A stretch of DNA of 64,000 bases from CAZBDV01 sp964490765 (GTDB taxonomy: Bacteria > Cloacimonadota > Cloacimonadia > Cloacimonadales > JAJBBL01). The notes under the pieces were generated by a model, which saw nothing but the letters and a program-made list of their open reading frames with translations, made no database searches and was not told the DNA's origin. Location of the stretch: positions 62,001 through 126,000 of the forward strand of contig CAZBDV010000001.1 in the NCBI GenBank assembly GCA_964490765.1, in the 5' to 3' direction. Below, one piece after another: positions 9,501 to 17,183 of this stretch. Both the position numbers and the translations under genes were made by a program. Each line of letters opens with the position of its first letter. The stretch's first letter is position 1.

Positions 9501-9639
9501 AACTCAGGCAGGCCAGCAGGAGAAGCTGAGCTGGGATCTAAAGCAGAACAACGGTAGGCAGGTTGGAAGTGGTATATATTTCATCCGCATGATCGGTAAA
9601 GAAGAGGTCATCAACCGCAGGGTTATGATTATAAAATAA
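6544..9639 (+). CDS. Secreted subtilisin-like serine protease (S8) with C-terminal sorting domain
   Basis: A 1031-residue exported protease. Residues 1-20 form a signal peptide (MRKLHVLILLMLLAICQISA). A propeptide-like region precedes the catalytic domain with the full S8 triad: Asp198 (VAVLDTGVN), His238 (HGHGTHCAG) and Ser441 (SGTSMATP). Downstream are an FN3-like segment around 500-590, a jelly-roll-like segment around 600-745, another FN3-like repeat, and a chitobiase C-terminal-type domain (PIIDPPGGEYDHTVTVTI onward). The last ~95 residues are a sorting domain (YPNPF, QIEIYNIKGQLVKTL, SGIYFIRM, RRVMIIK). The family degrades extracellular protein; this one is predicted to be cell-surface attached or released by a type-IX-like pathway. 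AGGGAG precedes the ATG, and a terminator follows. Confidence 0.93.
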   Translation: MRKLHVLILLMLLAICQISALNLEKGTADLNNALRDLKDPTEMLPVIVVMKDQYDSQLLYDRVSNLSRDLRRATTIVVLSSFSEQSQSEIRNILLDMEAEGMVDELRFLWITNVISLNAVGEALVLLDRRGDIDRIEYDPLRPALIGFDNDYENNEENIKVQTDRSGREIVYNVNLMNVPDVWDQGFLGAGVTVAVLDTGVNYNHTDIVDRMWTHDDYPNHGYNFINNTHATLDDHGHGTHCAGTIAGDGTSGSQTGVAPASQIMALKVLDSGGNGQQSGVWDAIQFSVTNGADVMSLSLGWLHAWNPDRVSFRNAMNNALTAGVVASVAAGNEGNQQYMYPIPSNIRTPGDCPPPWLHPDQTLTGGISAVISVGATDASDNIANFSGRGPVTWQDVPPFNDYGYNPGIGLIRPDVVAPGVDIKSLVHYNNNGYRLMSGTSMATPNNAGVIALLLSKDPTMLPEEVSEVLETSALPLSTTKSNTFGSGRVDALAAINMVTADNPPNPATHPNPADGEDSVALMPTLSWSNGGGALSYFFSLGTDNPPTNLVSGYLTAEAFYQISEYLESETLYYWQVDSMNDNGTTEGEVWSFTTGLPVSEDFESGDFSGYDWQFTTAGTGVQEWYVTTDESNSGIYSARSGQADDSCITTLFITLEVAEPGVISFYRKVSTEEHYDFLRFFINTTVVGQWSGEMNWGYESYEVQPGTYTFRWLYLKNASNSGGEDAVWIDDITFPPLVQEEPPIIIPDNLCYELDLEYIHLTWELPEEREDELPVLLGYNIYQAIDQDDDYTLLNPEPVEDNEYHILISAAGEHNYYVTAVYDLGESEPSEAVHITIDPSPSDPIIDPPGGEYDHTVTVTIETDDPEVSVFYTVDETEPDTESLLYSEPIEIIADLILKIRAYKEGSLPGEVLTHEYTFTSSAGDDLAELFTDMKIYPNPFILNNPGLRNSKSLTINLQLGKDSGPVQIEIYNIKGQLVKTLQPQTQAGQQEKLSWDLKQNNGRQVGSGIYFIRMIGKEEVINRRVMIIK

Positions 9640-9673
9640 GCAGTCAGGATTCAGAGTCTCTGAAACGTATATA

Positions 9674-9711
9674 ATAAAAAAGGGTAGTCGCTCGACTACC
9701 CTTTTTTTTTT
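9674..9711. terminator. Bidirectional terminator between subtilisin and RND operon
   Basis: A perfect ten-base-pair stem, AGGGTAGTCG (9681-9690) with CGACTACCCT (9693-9702), around a two-base CT gap. An A-tract lies on the left and ten Ts on the right. It serves both convergent genes. Confidence 0.93.
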
Positions 9712-9735
9712 CTATGAATGTATCTACTTGATCAA

Positions 9736-12700
9736 TCAGCTCTCAGATTTTGGTTTCAGGATATCTTCCGGTATTTCTTTGAACTTGATCTTTTCTATAA
9801 CCGTATAGATAACCGGGATAATCAACAGGGTGAAAAATGTGGCTGTAATCAAACCACCGATAACAGTTAAAGCCATAGGCACTTTTATTTCCGCGCCTTC
9901 ACCAGTACTTAGCGCCATTGGCAGCATACCCATAATTGTTGTTATAGCTGTGATCAAAACAGGCCTGAGCCTGTCCGAACCGGCCTGCAGAATAGCTTTA
10001 TGATCTTCAATGCCACCACGGCGTAATTGATTAGCATGATCAATTAGAACAATACCGTTATTCACCACAATACCGGTGAGGATAATCCCACCGATGAAGC
10101 TGGCAACCGAAAGGGTTATGCCGGTGAAGAAGAGGATCAGGAATACACCGATAGCAGCCAGAGGAATGGTGAACATGACAACAAAGGGCTGCTTGAGTGA
10201 TTCAAACTGCGAAGCCATAACGAGATAGACAAGGACAATAGCCAGGATCAATGCGATACCGAGAGTCTTGAATGCTTCCTGCATATCCTGGTAGGTACCA
10301 CCGAATTCGATAAAATAACCTGAAGGTAGTTCGCTGATAATATCCTGTATACCATCCCTGACATTACCCACTACGCCACCGACATTCCTAGTACCCGTTA
10401 TACCTGCTGTTACAGTAACTTTGCGTGTCTGATTTTCCCGGAATATTCTGATGGGTCCTTGAGAGTATTCTATAGTAGCGATCTGGTTCAACGGGATGGT
10501 AAAACCACGGGGAGAGGGAATATTGAGTTGCATTATATCTGCTTCCGTCTGTCGGTATTTCTCATCCATTCTTACCCGTATATCAACCTCTTCACCGGCA
10601 CGCCTGTAGACACCTGCAAAAGAACCCAGGGTTGCTGTATGGATAGTGGAAGCTATCTGAGCGGTAGTAAGGCCATATTGATAGGCTTTCTCTTTTTCTA
10701 TTACAATCTGGGCTTCCTGTTTAGCATCTCGCATCGAATTGGTTATATCAGTTACATGCTCGATGTCTGCAATACGATTCTCAATTCTCGCTGCGATATC
10801 AGCAAGCTGAGAAAGGTCTCTACCGAATATTTTGATCTCGATCGGATTAGAAGATCCACCTGACATCTCAGCCATAGAGAGGAAATGGAATTCGCCACCC
10901 TCGATCTCCGGTAATCTCTCTCTAATTCTCTCTCGAATCTCTTCACTTGAAGATCGGCGATCTTTCATACGATAGAGTCTGGCTACAATCTGGGCTTCGT
11001 TCACGTCCTGGGGGTTACTCGTGTCCATCATCCCCTCTTCCATTGGGCCTATGATAGACATAACATTCATTATACCCTCAGTCTCAAGGAAGACCTGTTC
11101 CACCTGACTCACCACATTATCTGTCTCTTCTAAAGCCGATCCGATCGGGAGTTTTAGGTTCATAATCAGAAAGATCATATCCTGCTCGGGCATGAACTCG
11201 GTTCCGATAACGAAGAGGAGGGCAAAGGAAGAGAAAAATATCACTGCAACCGTAACCAGAGTTGCCCGTCGATGCCTTAGTAGTTTATTGAGAATCTTTA
11301 GATAATGCTTCTTGAACCGTTCGAACAGTTTTTTAGATTTCTGGACCGGTGTAGCGCTATTATCGGTTTTGAAAATGTAGGAGGCAAAGACTGGTACGAT
11401 AGTCAGGGCAACGAAAAGTGAGGCAAAGAGTGAAAAGGCGACCGTCAAAGCTAACCCCCTGACCAGTGCACCGGTAATCCCCTCACTGAAAACCATCGGT
11501 ACGAATACAGCTATTGTTGTCAGGGTTGAGGCTGTAATAGCAAGCCCTACTTCTGATGCACCATCTGCGGCAGATTTTATCTTCGATTTTCCCATCTCAA
11601 GATGCCTGTAGATGTTTTCTATCACAACTATGGAATTATCTACCAGCATTCCAACCCCGAGCGCAAGGCCACCTATCGTCATAAGGTTAAGGCTGAAATC
11701 GGCTAAATAGAGGGCAACAAAGGTTGCTACAACAGAAATTGGAATGGCAAAAGAGATAGCGAGGGTAGGGCGCCAGTTTCTCAAAAAGAGAAACATGACC
11801 AATATAGCCAGTAACCCACCGATCAGTAAATTGGAAGCAGCTCCTGTTGTAACGTTCTGAATCGGGAGTCCGAGGTCCATAACTTCATGAAAGTTGATTT
11901 GCTCGCCATAATCCTCCTGGATTCTCTCTATCTCAGTCTTTATCCGGCTGGATACTCTCAGTGTATTAGCACCAGCCTCTTTGGAAACCCACATATAGGC
12001 TGTAGGTTGCTGATTCGAACGGAGCTTATAACGCTTCTCTTTTATCCCTTCTTCAACCCTAGCGATATCTCTAATATAGATTATCTGCCCGCTCTGAGTC
12101 ATCCTTACCGGTGTGTTGCGTATATCTTCCAGATCCTCATATAGAGCCACAGTCCTGAGCAGGTACTCATCCTTACGATTCTGGATATGACCTGCTGCCA
12201 TATTGAGATTGCTTGAGCCAACAGCCATTACGATCTCTTCCAGTGTGATTCCATAAAAATCGAGTCGGTTCTTATCAACAATAATCTGTTGTTCCGGCTC
12301 TTCACCACCCATAACAGTGACAGATGCGACACCGCTCAACTGGTTAAGCCGTATTGATATCTCATCTTCTAATAGCTTAAGGAGATCCTGGCCACTCATA
12401 TCACCGATAACACCGTAACTGATCACAGGTATCTGAGCAATATCGAATTTAAAAACCAGAGGTCTGGACACCTCCCGGGGTAGATAGCCCGCTATCTGAT
12501 CTACTGCATCGCGCAGATCCTGTGCAGCGAAGTCCAGATTAGTACCCCATTCGAATTCTACCATTAGTACCGAATAACCTTCAATACTGAATGATTCGTA
12601 GGATTTGATATCTCTGACAGTAGCAATTGCCTGTTCTATCGGTCTGGTAAGAGATTCTTCAATATCTTCAGGTGATACCCCCTGATACGATGTCATTATG

Positions 12701-12837
12701 GAGACAATAGGATAATCCATATCGGGGAGGAGTTCCAGGCCAAGCCTGGAGAAGGATATTCCACCAAGGATGATGATCAAAACAGTCATCATCATAATAG
12801 TTACTCTACGTTTTACTGAAAATTCCGGGATTTTCAT
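9736..12837 (-). CDS. RND efflux transporter permease (HAE1/AcrB-like)
   Basis: Inner-membrane proton-driven pump of 1033 residues, the usual RND length. It has an N-terminal transmembrane helix (VTIMMMTVLIIILGGISFSRL), the first large periplasmic loop starting LPDMDYPIVSI, a central membrane bundle (TM2-6), a second periplasmic loop and a C-terminal bundle. The TM4 proton-relay motif reads LVDNSIVVIEN, where AcrB has two adjacent aspartates; the TM10 position of AcrB Lys940 reads VNNGIVLID. That VDN/VNN pairing resembles the SwrC-like subgroup more than AcrB. It is preceded by the adaptor gene (69 bp) and the TolC-like gene, making a complete tripartite pump. Exported substrates are unknown. 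Confidence 0.95.
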   Translation of the reverse strand: MKIPEFSVKRRVTIMMMTVLIIILGGISFSRLGLELLPDMDYPIVSIMTSYQGVSPEDIEESLTRPIEQAIATVRDIKSYESFSIEGYSVLMVEFEWGTNLDFAAQDLRDAVDQIAGYLPREVSRPLVFKFDIAQIPVISYGVIGDMSGQDLLKLLEDEISIRLNQLSGVASVTVMGGEEPEQQIIVDKNRLDFYGITLEEIVMAVGSSNLNMAAGHIQNRKDEYLLRTVALYEDLEDIRNTPVRMTQSGQIIYIRDIARVEEGIKEKRYKLRSNQQPTAYMWVSKEAGANTLRVSSRIKTEIERIQEDYGEQINFHEVMDLGLPIQNVTTGAASNLLIGGLLAILVMFLFLRNWRPTLAISFAIPISVVATFVALYLADFSLNLMTIGGLALGVGMLVDNSIVVIENIYRHLEMGKSKIKSAADGASEVGLAITASTLTTIAVFVPMVFSEGITGALVRGLALTVAFSLFASLFVALTIVPVFASYIFKTDNSATPVQKSKKLFERFKKHYLKILNKLLRHRRATLVTVAVIFFSSFALLFVIGTEFMPEQDMIFLIMNLKLPIGSALEETDNVVSQVEQVFLETEGIMNVMSIIGPMEEGMMDTSNPQDVNEAQIVARLYRMKDRRSSSEEIRERIRERLPEIEGGEFHFLSMAEMSGGSSNPIEIKIFGRDLSQLADIAARIENRIADIEHVTDITNSMRDAKQEAQIVIEKEKAYQYGLTTAQIASTIHTATLGSFAGVYRRAGEEVDIRVRMDEKYRQTEADIMQLNIPSPRGFTIPLNQIATIEYSQGPIRIFRENQTRKVTVTAGITGTRNVGGVVGNVRDGIQDIISELPSGYFIEFGGTYQDMQEAFKTLGIALILAIVLVYLVMASQFESLKQPFVVMFTIPLAAIGVFLILFFTGITLSVASFIGGIILTGIVVNNGIVLIDHANQLRRGGIEDHKAILQAGSDRLRPVLITAITTIMGMLPMALSTGEGAEIKVPMALTVIGGLITATFFTLLIIPVIYTVIEKIKFKEIPEDILKPKSES

Positions 12838-12906
12838 CCTTTAACCTCTAATGTAAATCTTATCTGTTCTCTGAATCAGTTTATTAACTATCAAATCAAC
12901 CCATTC

Positions 12907-13926
12907 TTAATCGATGATATTGACCGGATAGTTATCTGTCAGGCCTATATTACCAAGGATAATTACCTGATCGCCAGCTGCTATACCGCTGATAACCTCT
13001 ACTTCAATATTTGAAGAAATTCCGGTTTCCACTTCTCTTCTGATAGCTCGATTATTTTTGACAACGTATGCTGTGTTGTTGTTCAATATTGCTGCAGCTG
13101 GTACTACAACTGCATTCTTAACTTCATCAGTCGAGATGAATATCCTGGTGAATTGATTATGCCTTAAAATAGAGTTCTCCTCTTCAATAATAATTTCGCA
13201 GCGGAAGGTACCAGAATAAGGGTCAGCCTCGCTGGAAATGAAACTTACATATCCCTCCAGCGCTTTATCGGGTAAAGCGTCAACTCTGGCCGTAGCTCTC
13301 ATACCGATCTCTGTTCGAGCATAATCTCTGTCTGAGAGTTGTGTTACCGCCTTCATCCTGGTCAGAGACAGTATCTTTACCAGTGCAGGGAGAGACATCG
13401 GTGTGTAATTTTCGCCCTCTTTGAGGGCAATTGTAACAATCTTTCCATCGATAGGTGCCTTGATTCTGGTATTCTCCAGAGCATACTCAAAGTTACGTTT
13501 GGCTATCTGATAAGCTGTTTCAATCTCCTCAAAACTCTGCTGATCTATTGCATCATTACGAAAGAGTTCGCTCATTCTCCAGTAATTTCTTTCCAGATTC
13601 TGGTAATTCTGTTCAGCCTGGATAAGATTGAGATCGTCCAGTTCCAACAGTAGATCACCTTTGCTGACAACATCACCTTCCCGGACATGAATCTTATCGA
13701 TCTTACCGTTAATTGAAGGGGCAATATTGACATAAACATCGGATTGAATCCTGCCGGTCGTCTCAATTCCGGCATAAAAGTCTTTACGAACAGCTTCTGC
13801 AATTCTTACGTTACGTTCTGCAATAGCGGAAGTACGTGTGTTATTGTGCTGCTCTTCATCACGTGAACAACCGAAAACAAGTGTAAAGATTATTATAGGG
13901 ATTATCAGGAGAGGAAACTTTTTCAT
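12907..13926 (-). CDS. RND periplasmic adaptor (membrane fusion protein) lipoprotein
   Basis: A 339-residue adaptor bridging pump and outer-membrane channel. The N-terminus is a lipoprotein signal peptide ending in the lipobox LVFGC (Cys about 20). A barrel-sandwich half follows (INGKIDKIHVREGDVVSKGDLLLEL), then an alpha-helical hairpin (QAEQNYQNLERNYWRMSEL onward), the returning lipoyl half (IKAPIDGKIVTIALKEGENY), a beta-barrel and a membrane-proximal domain. Its ATG overlaps the stop of the TolC-like gene by four bases, and GGGGG sits four bases upstream, indicating translational coupling. Confidence 0.95.
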   Translation of the reverse strand: MKKFPLLIIPIIIFTLVFGCSRDEEQHNNTRTSAIAERNVRIAEAVRKDFYAGIETTGRIQSDVYVNIAPSINGKIDKIHVREGDVVSKGDLLLELDDLNLIQAEQNYQNLERNYWRMSELFRNDAIDQQSFEEIETAYQIAKRNFEYALENTRIKAPIDGKIVTIALKEGENYTPMSLPALVKILSLTRMKAVTQLSDRDYARTEIGMRATARVDALPDKALEGYVSFISSEADPYSGTFRCEIIIEEENSILRHNQFTRIFISTDEVKNAVVVPAAAILNNNTAYVVKNNRAIRREVETGISSNIEVEVISGIAAGDQVIILGNIGLTDNYPVNIID

Positions 13927-15317
13927 CTATCCCCCTTTAAGGTTCTATATTTATTTAACTCATAAATTGCTATGATAAAGTCATAATAGGCCGAAATTAC
14001 GTTACTCTCTGCAACGAAAAGCATCGTCTCTGCATCGAGAAACTCACTGCTGGTCAACATTCCCTGCTCGAATAGATTACGCAGTATATAGTAATTCTCT
14101 CTGGCATATTCCAGCCCAGTCTGGTTACTCTCTACCTGCAGAGCATTTGTTATGAGTTGCTTGGAGACTCTGCGGGTTTCAATGATATAATAATCTTCCA
14201 TTGCTGATGTAGCAAGATCTGTCTGTCGCTTTTCAGCTCTTACTTTGCGAAGGTTAGTATAATTAGCTCCCCCTTTGAACAGAGGAAAGGATAATACCGC
14301 CGCCAGGTTCCAGTTGCTGTCACCCGAAAGATCAAGCTTATCGTCGTTCTCTAGTTCATAACTGAATTGTAGATTCAGGCTGGGCAAAAAGTTACCTTTA
14401 GCCATTGAATAGTTCTTTCTGACTATATCCCTGGTGAGCTCGATGTTCTGTATCTGGGGGTTGTATCTTTTCAGTGATTCAACATTATCAGCCACAAAGT
14501 CCTCGATCTCTGCCCGATCGAAGGCAGCATATTGAGAAATTTCTTCGTCATAGTTTGCGAGATCAATCGCTTCCGGATGATATAGGATCTCAGGGTAACC
14601 GAGCATACTATTCCAGTGCTCGAGCAGTATTTCGATCGTATAATCAATCTCCCGTTGTGTGGTTCGATACTCCTGTAATCTAACCTGCCACTGCAGGACA
14701 TCACTCTCTTTTGCCATTCCCAGTTCTTTCATATGAGAAACGTTATGGAGGTTGGCACTGGCCGAAGTGATATTCTTATCAACTGTTTCGCTAAGGTCCT
14801 GCATTTTCAGTATATTGAGGTAGGTGTCTGCAACCCGATGCCTGATGTCATTCTCTCTTTCTGTAACCGTTTGCTCGGCCTGTTTACGGGCCAATCTCGC
14901 TATCTGGTATCCCAGAAAGATCTTGCCGCCGTTAAAGATCGGTTGTTGCACAGTAAAACCTGTATTATAGGTCGTTCGGTACAGGCCGTTCATACTGGCT
15001 GCAGAAAAGGGGATATAGTCACCTGTGGGTATATTGTTGGGTCCGAATACGGGAATTTTATGGACCTCTGTAGCCCTGTTGTAAGTTTCATCGTCTATTC
15101 TTACGGCTCTGGCATTGAAACTCGCCTGCGGGAAAAAATTGCTCAAGACATTATGCTGCGCCCATTTGGCCGCTTCGTATCCTTGCTCCTCTGCCAGTAA
15201 TTCTTTGTTGTTCTCCAGAGCAAGATCGATACTCTCTTCCAAGGTAAGTGGCGTGGTGGCCATAATGCCCGAAATATGCATCAAGAGTATAATCAAAACC
15301 AATTTAATTCTTGTCAT
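13923..15317 (-). CDS. TolC-family outer-membrane efflux protein
   Basis: A 464-residue outer-membrane channel. A signal peptide (about residues 1-20, LVLIILLMHISGIMA) is followed by the typical LTLEESIDLALENNKELL opening, then two repeated OEP halves of long coiled helices. The second half carries the conserved NLQFSYELEND and LSFPLFKGGANYTNLRKVRAE-like segments, with FEQGMLTSSEFLDAE near the end. It is the first gene of the three-gene efflux operon; the order channel-adaptor-pump is common in this group. GAGAGGA lies four bases before the ATG. Confidence 0.94.
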   Translation of the reverse strand: MTRIKLVLIILLMHISGIMATTPLTLEESIDLALENNKELLAEEQGYEAAKWAQHNVLSNFFPQASFNARAVRIDDETYNRATEVHKIPVFGPNNIPTGDYIPFSAASMNGLYRTTYNTGFTVQQPIFNGGKIFLGYQIARLARKQAEQTVTERENDIRHRVADTYLNILKMQDLSETVDKNITSASANLHNVSHMKELGMAKESDVLQWQVRLQEYRTTQREIDYTIEILLEHWNSMLGYPEILYHPEAIDLANYDEEISQYAAFDRAEIEDFVADNVESLKRYNPQIQNIELTRDIVRKNYSMAKGNFLPSLNLQFSYELENDDKLDLSGDSNWNLAAVLSFPLFKGGANYTNLRKVRAEKRQTDLATSAMEDYYIIETRRVSKQLITNALQVESNQTGLEYARENYYILRNLFEQGMLTSSEFLDAETMLFVAESNVISAYYDFIIAIYELNKYRTLKGDR

Positions 15318-15817
15318 GGTTTCCTCTCAGTTGGCATTTTATGAATTTGGGAAAGAAATTATCGGGTACCTAATTTGTCAATAAATTTATGTAACCATTT
15401 ATCGTCATAACGTCTTTAACTACTTACCTGACATACTATCCTGACTGACAATCCATCACCATTTCCGTCTTAGAGCTGAGAATTGGTAAAAAACAAAGGG
15501 TGTTTATCTATCTGAAACAACCTTCATAAAAACCCGCACCGGGATCATCAGCTTCTCTATTCACTGTTTAGGTGAAGAAATAAGCCCGGGATATATAAAC
15601 ACCCCGGTTGATCTGAGATCGTGCTCTAAATCGGCTTATATTGAATCGGATTGGTGACTGAACTGATTTTCCTTGCTGCAGGGAAAGAAAATCGCAGTAT
15701 TGATTTGCATCATCTATTAGGAAGTACTATAGTCGGTAGTGAGCCGACTATAGTTCTTCCCAATGGTTAAGCTGAAAAATGTGGGGGAGCGTTTAAAACA
15801 GGGGCAAATGAACTTAA
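15318..15817. other. 500-bp non-coding region between efflux operon and MATE gene
   Basis: No convincing reading frame, tRNA or other RNA gene on either strand. It holds the long hairpin at 15720-15760, a smaller CCGGG/CCCGG inverted repeat around 15588-15607 and probably the promoter of the efflux operon near its left end. A TTGACA on the minus strand at about 15376-15381 has no clear -10 partner. Confidence 0.6.
15720..15760. repeat. 17-bp inverted repeat (hairpin) downstream of the MATE gene
   Basis: Left arm 15720-15736 and right arm 15744-15760 pair at 16 of 17 positions around the loop TAGTGAG; the core is CTATAGTCGG/CCGACTATAG. It lies 58 bp after the MATE stop on the minus strand. 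No T-run follows on either side, so a classic intrinsic terminator is not clear. An mRNA 3'-end stabiliser, a Rho-associated end or a protein-binding site are alternatives. Confidence 0.6.
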
Positions 15818-17173
15818 TTATTTACTATATTCTATCTTCTTGTTCAGTTTCTTCATTTCTCGCAGGATAAATATAGTTGTCAGTATTACAGACCCGATAT
15901 CGGCCAGCGGTGCAGAGAGCCAGACACCTCTAACTCCTATATAGTGGGGGAGAATGAGCAGTATCGGGAGTAAAAGTATGACCTGCCTGGAGAGTGAGAG
16001 GAACATTGCCATAGCTGGTTTCCCTGTAGCTTGAAAATAACTGGTCGAGACAATCTGAAATCCAATAATAGGCAATAGGAAAAGAAACGTCCTCAATCCT
16101 GTAGATGCTATATCAATCAATTCCTGATTATTACTACTGAATATCGATACAAGTTGTGCAGGGAAGAGCATTATAACGATGTATCCCGTAACACAAACAC
16201 CAGTAGCGAATAGTATGCCTCTCTGTAGAGCCCTTTTTACACGCTTATATTTTCTGGCACCGTAGTTGAAGCCTATTATCGGTTGTACACCCTGGTTTAT
16301 TCCAAAGCAGGGCATCAGGATAAACATAGTCAGGCTATGAATAATACCCATTGCAGCAATGGCAATATCTCCACCGTGATGAGCGAGAGTGCGGTTAAAG
16401 AACAGCCAGATAACACTGGATGCCATTTGCATCATAAAGAAAGAAGAACCGAGCGCTATGATACTCTTTATTATAAACCATTTAGGAAGTAAATTCCTGA
16501 TCTTGATATTGAGAGTACTCCTTTTACCGAAGAAATAGGAAAACACCCATAAAGCAGCACAGAATTGGGCTATAATTGTTGCCAGAGCTGCTCCCTGAAC
16601 CCCCATATTCAGTCCGAAAATGAATATCGGATCAAGGATGATATTGATAATCGCTCCACCCAACATTGTTATCATTGCTATGTTGGGATTTCCCTCAGCC
16701 CGGATGAAGTTATTCATTCCGAAACCGATATTCATAAATACCGCGCCGAAAAGAATTATCCTCATATAAGCTTTGGAGTATGGAAGAACCTCGCTGCTGG
16801 CACCGAAAAATGTCAGTAATGGTTCGAGGAAGATCGAGCCGATTACAGTGATAGCAAGTGCAAAGACAACAAAGAGGGTGACAGCATTACCCAAGATCAG
16901 TTCTGCTATACCCTTACGGCCTTCACCCAGCCTGATAGAGATCAGAGCTGTAGCTCCCAGTCCTATCAACATACTGAATGCCATGATAACCAGCATGATG
17001 GGGAAACCAATGGTCAAGCCCGACAGTGCTAATGGGCCGACACCCTGCCCAATAAATACCCTGTCAACAACGTTATATATAGCATTGACAGTCATTCCCA
17101 TTATTGCCGGAATAGAGAAACGGATCAATAATCTACTGATCCTGTCTTCTCCCATTCTTCGAGTATGTTCCAT
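15818..17173 (-). CDS. MATE-family multidrug/sodium antiporter
   Basis: Inner-membrane cation-coupled exporter of about 451 residues with twelve predicted membrane segments in two halves (first half from RLLIRFSIPAIMGMTVNAIYNVVDRVFIGQ, second from SIIALGSSFFMMQMASSVIWLFF). MATE pumps export organic cations, drugs or metabolites using Na+ or H+ gradients; the substrate is not predictable. The longest frame begins at a TTG (17191) inside the rnr stop region. The ATG at 17173 gives the usual N-terminus MEHTRRMGEDRISRLLIRFS, so I prefer it. It follows rnr by about 10 bp and ends the lysC-metG-miaB-yicC-rnr series. Confidence 0.92.
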   Translation of the reverse strand: MEHTRRMGEDRISRLLIRFSIPAIMGMTVNAIYNVVDRVFIGQGVGPLALSGLTIGFPIMLVIMAFSMLIGLGATALISIRLGEGRKGIAELILGNAVTLFVVFALAITVIGSIFLEPLLTFFGASSEVLPYSKAYMRIILFGAVFMNIGFGMNNFIRAEGNPNIAMITMLGGAIINIILDPIFIFGLNMGVQGAALATIIAQFCAALWVFSYFFGKRSTLNIKIRNLLPKWFIIKSIIALGSSFFMMQMASSVIWLFFNRTLAHHGGDIAIAAMGIIHSLTMFILMPCFGINQGVQPIIGFNYGARKYKRVKRALQRGILFATGVCVTGYIVIMLFPAQLVSIFSSNNQELIDIASTGLRTFLFLLPIIGFQIVSTSYFQATGKPAMAMFLSLSRQVILLLPILLILPHYIGVRGVWLSAPLADIGSVILTTIFILREMKKLNKKIEYSK

Positions 17174-17183
17174 TATATCAATC

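Noticed and set aside
10459..10863. 134-codon plus-strand frame opposite the RND pump
   Set aside because: Antisense shadow within a full-length conserved transporter.
14733..15200. 155-codon plus-strand frame opposite the TolC-like gene
   Set aside because: Antisense shadow of a clearly conserved gene; its translation has no domain-like pattern.
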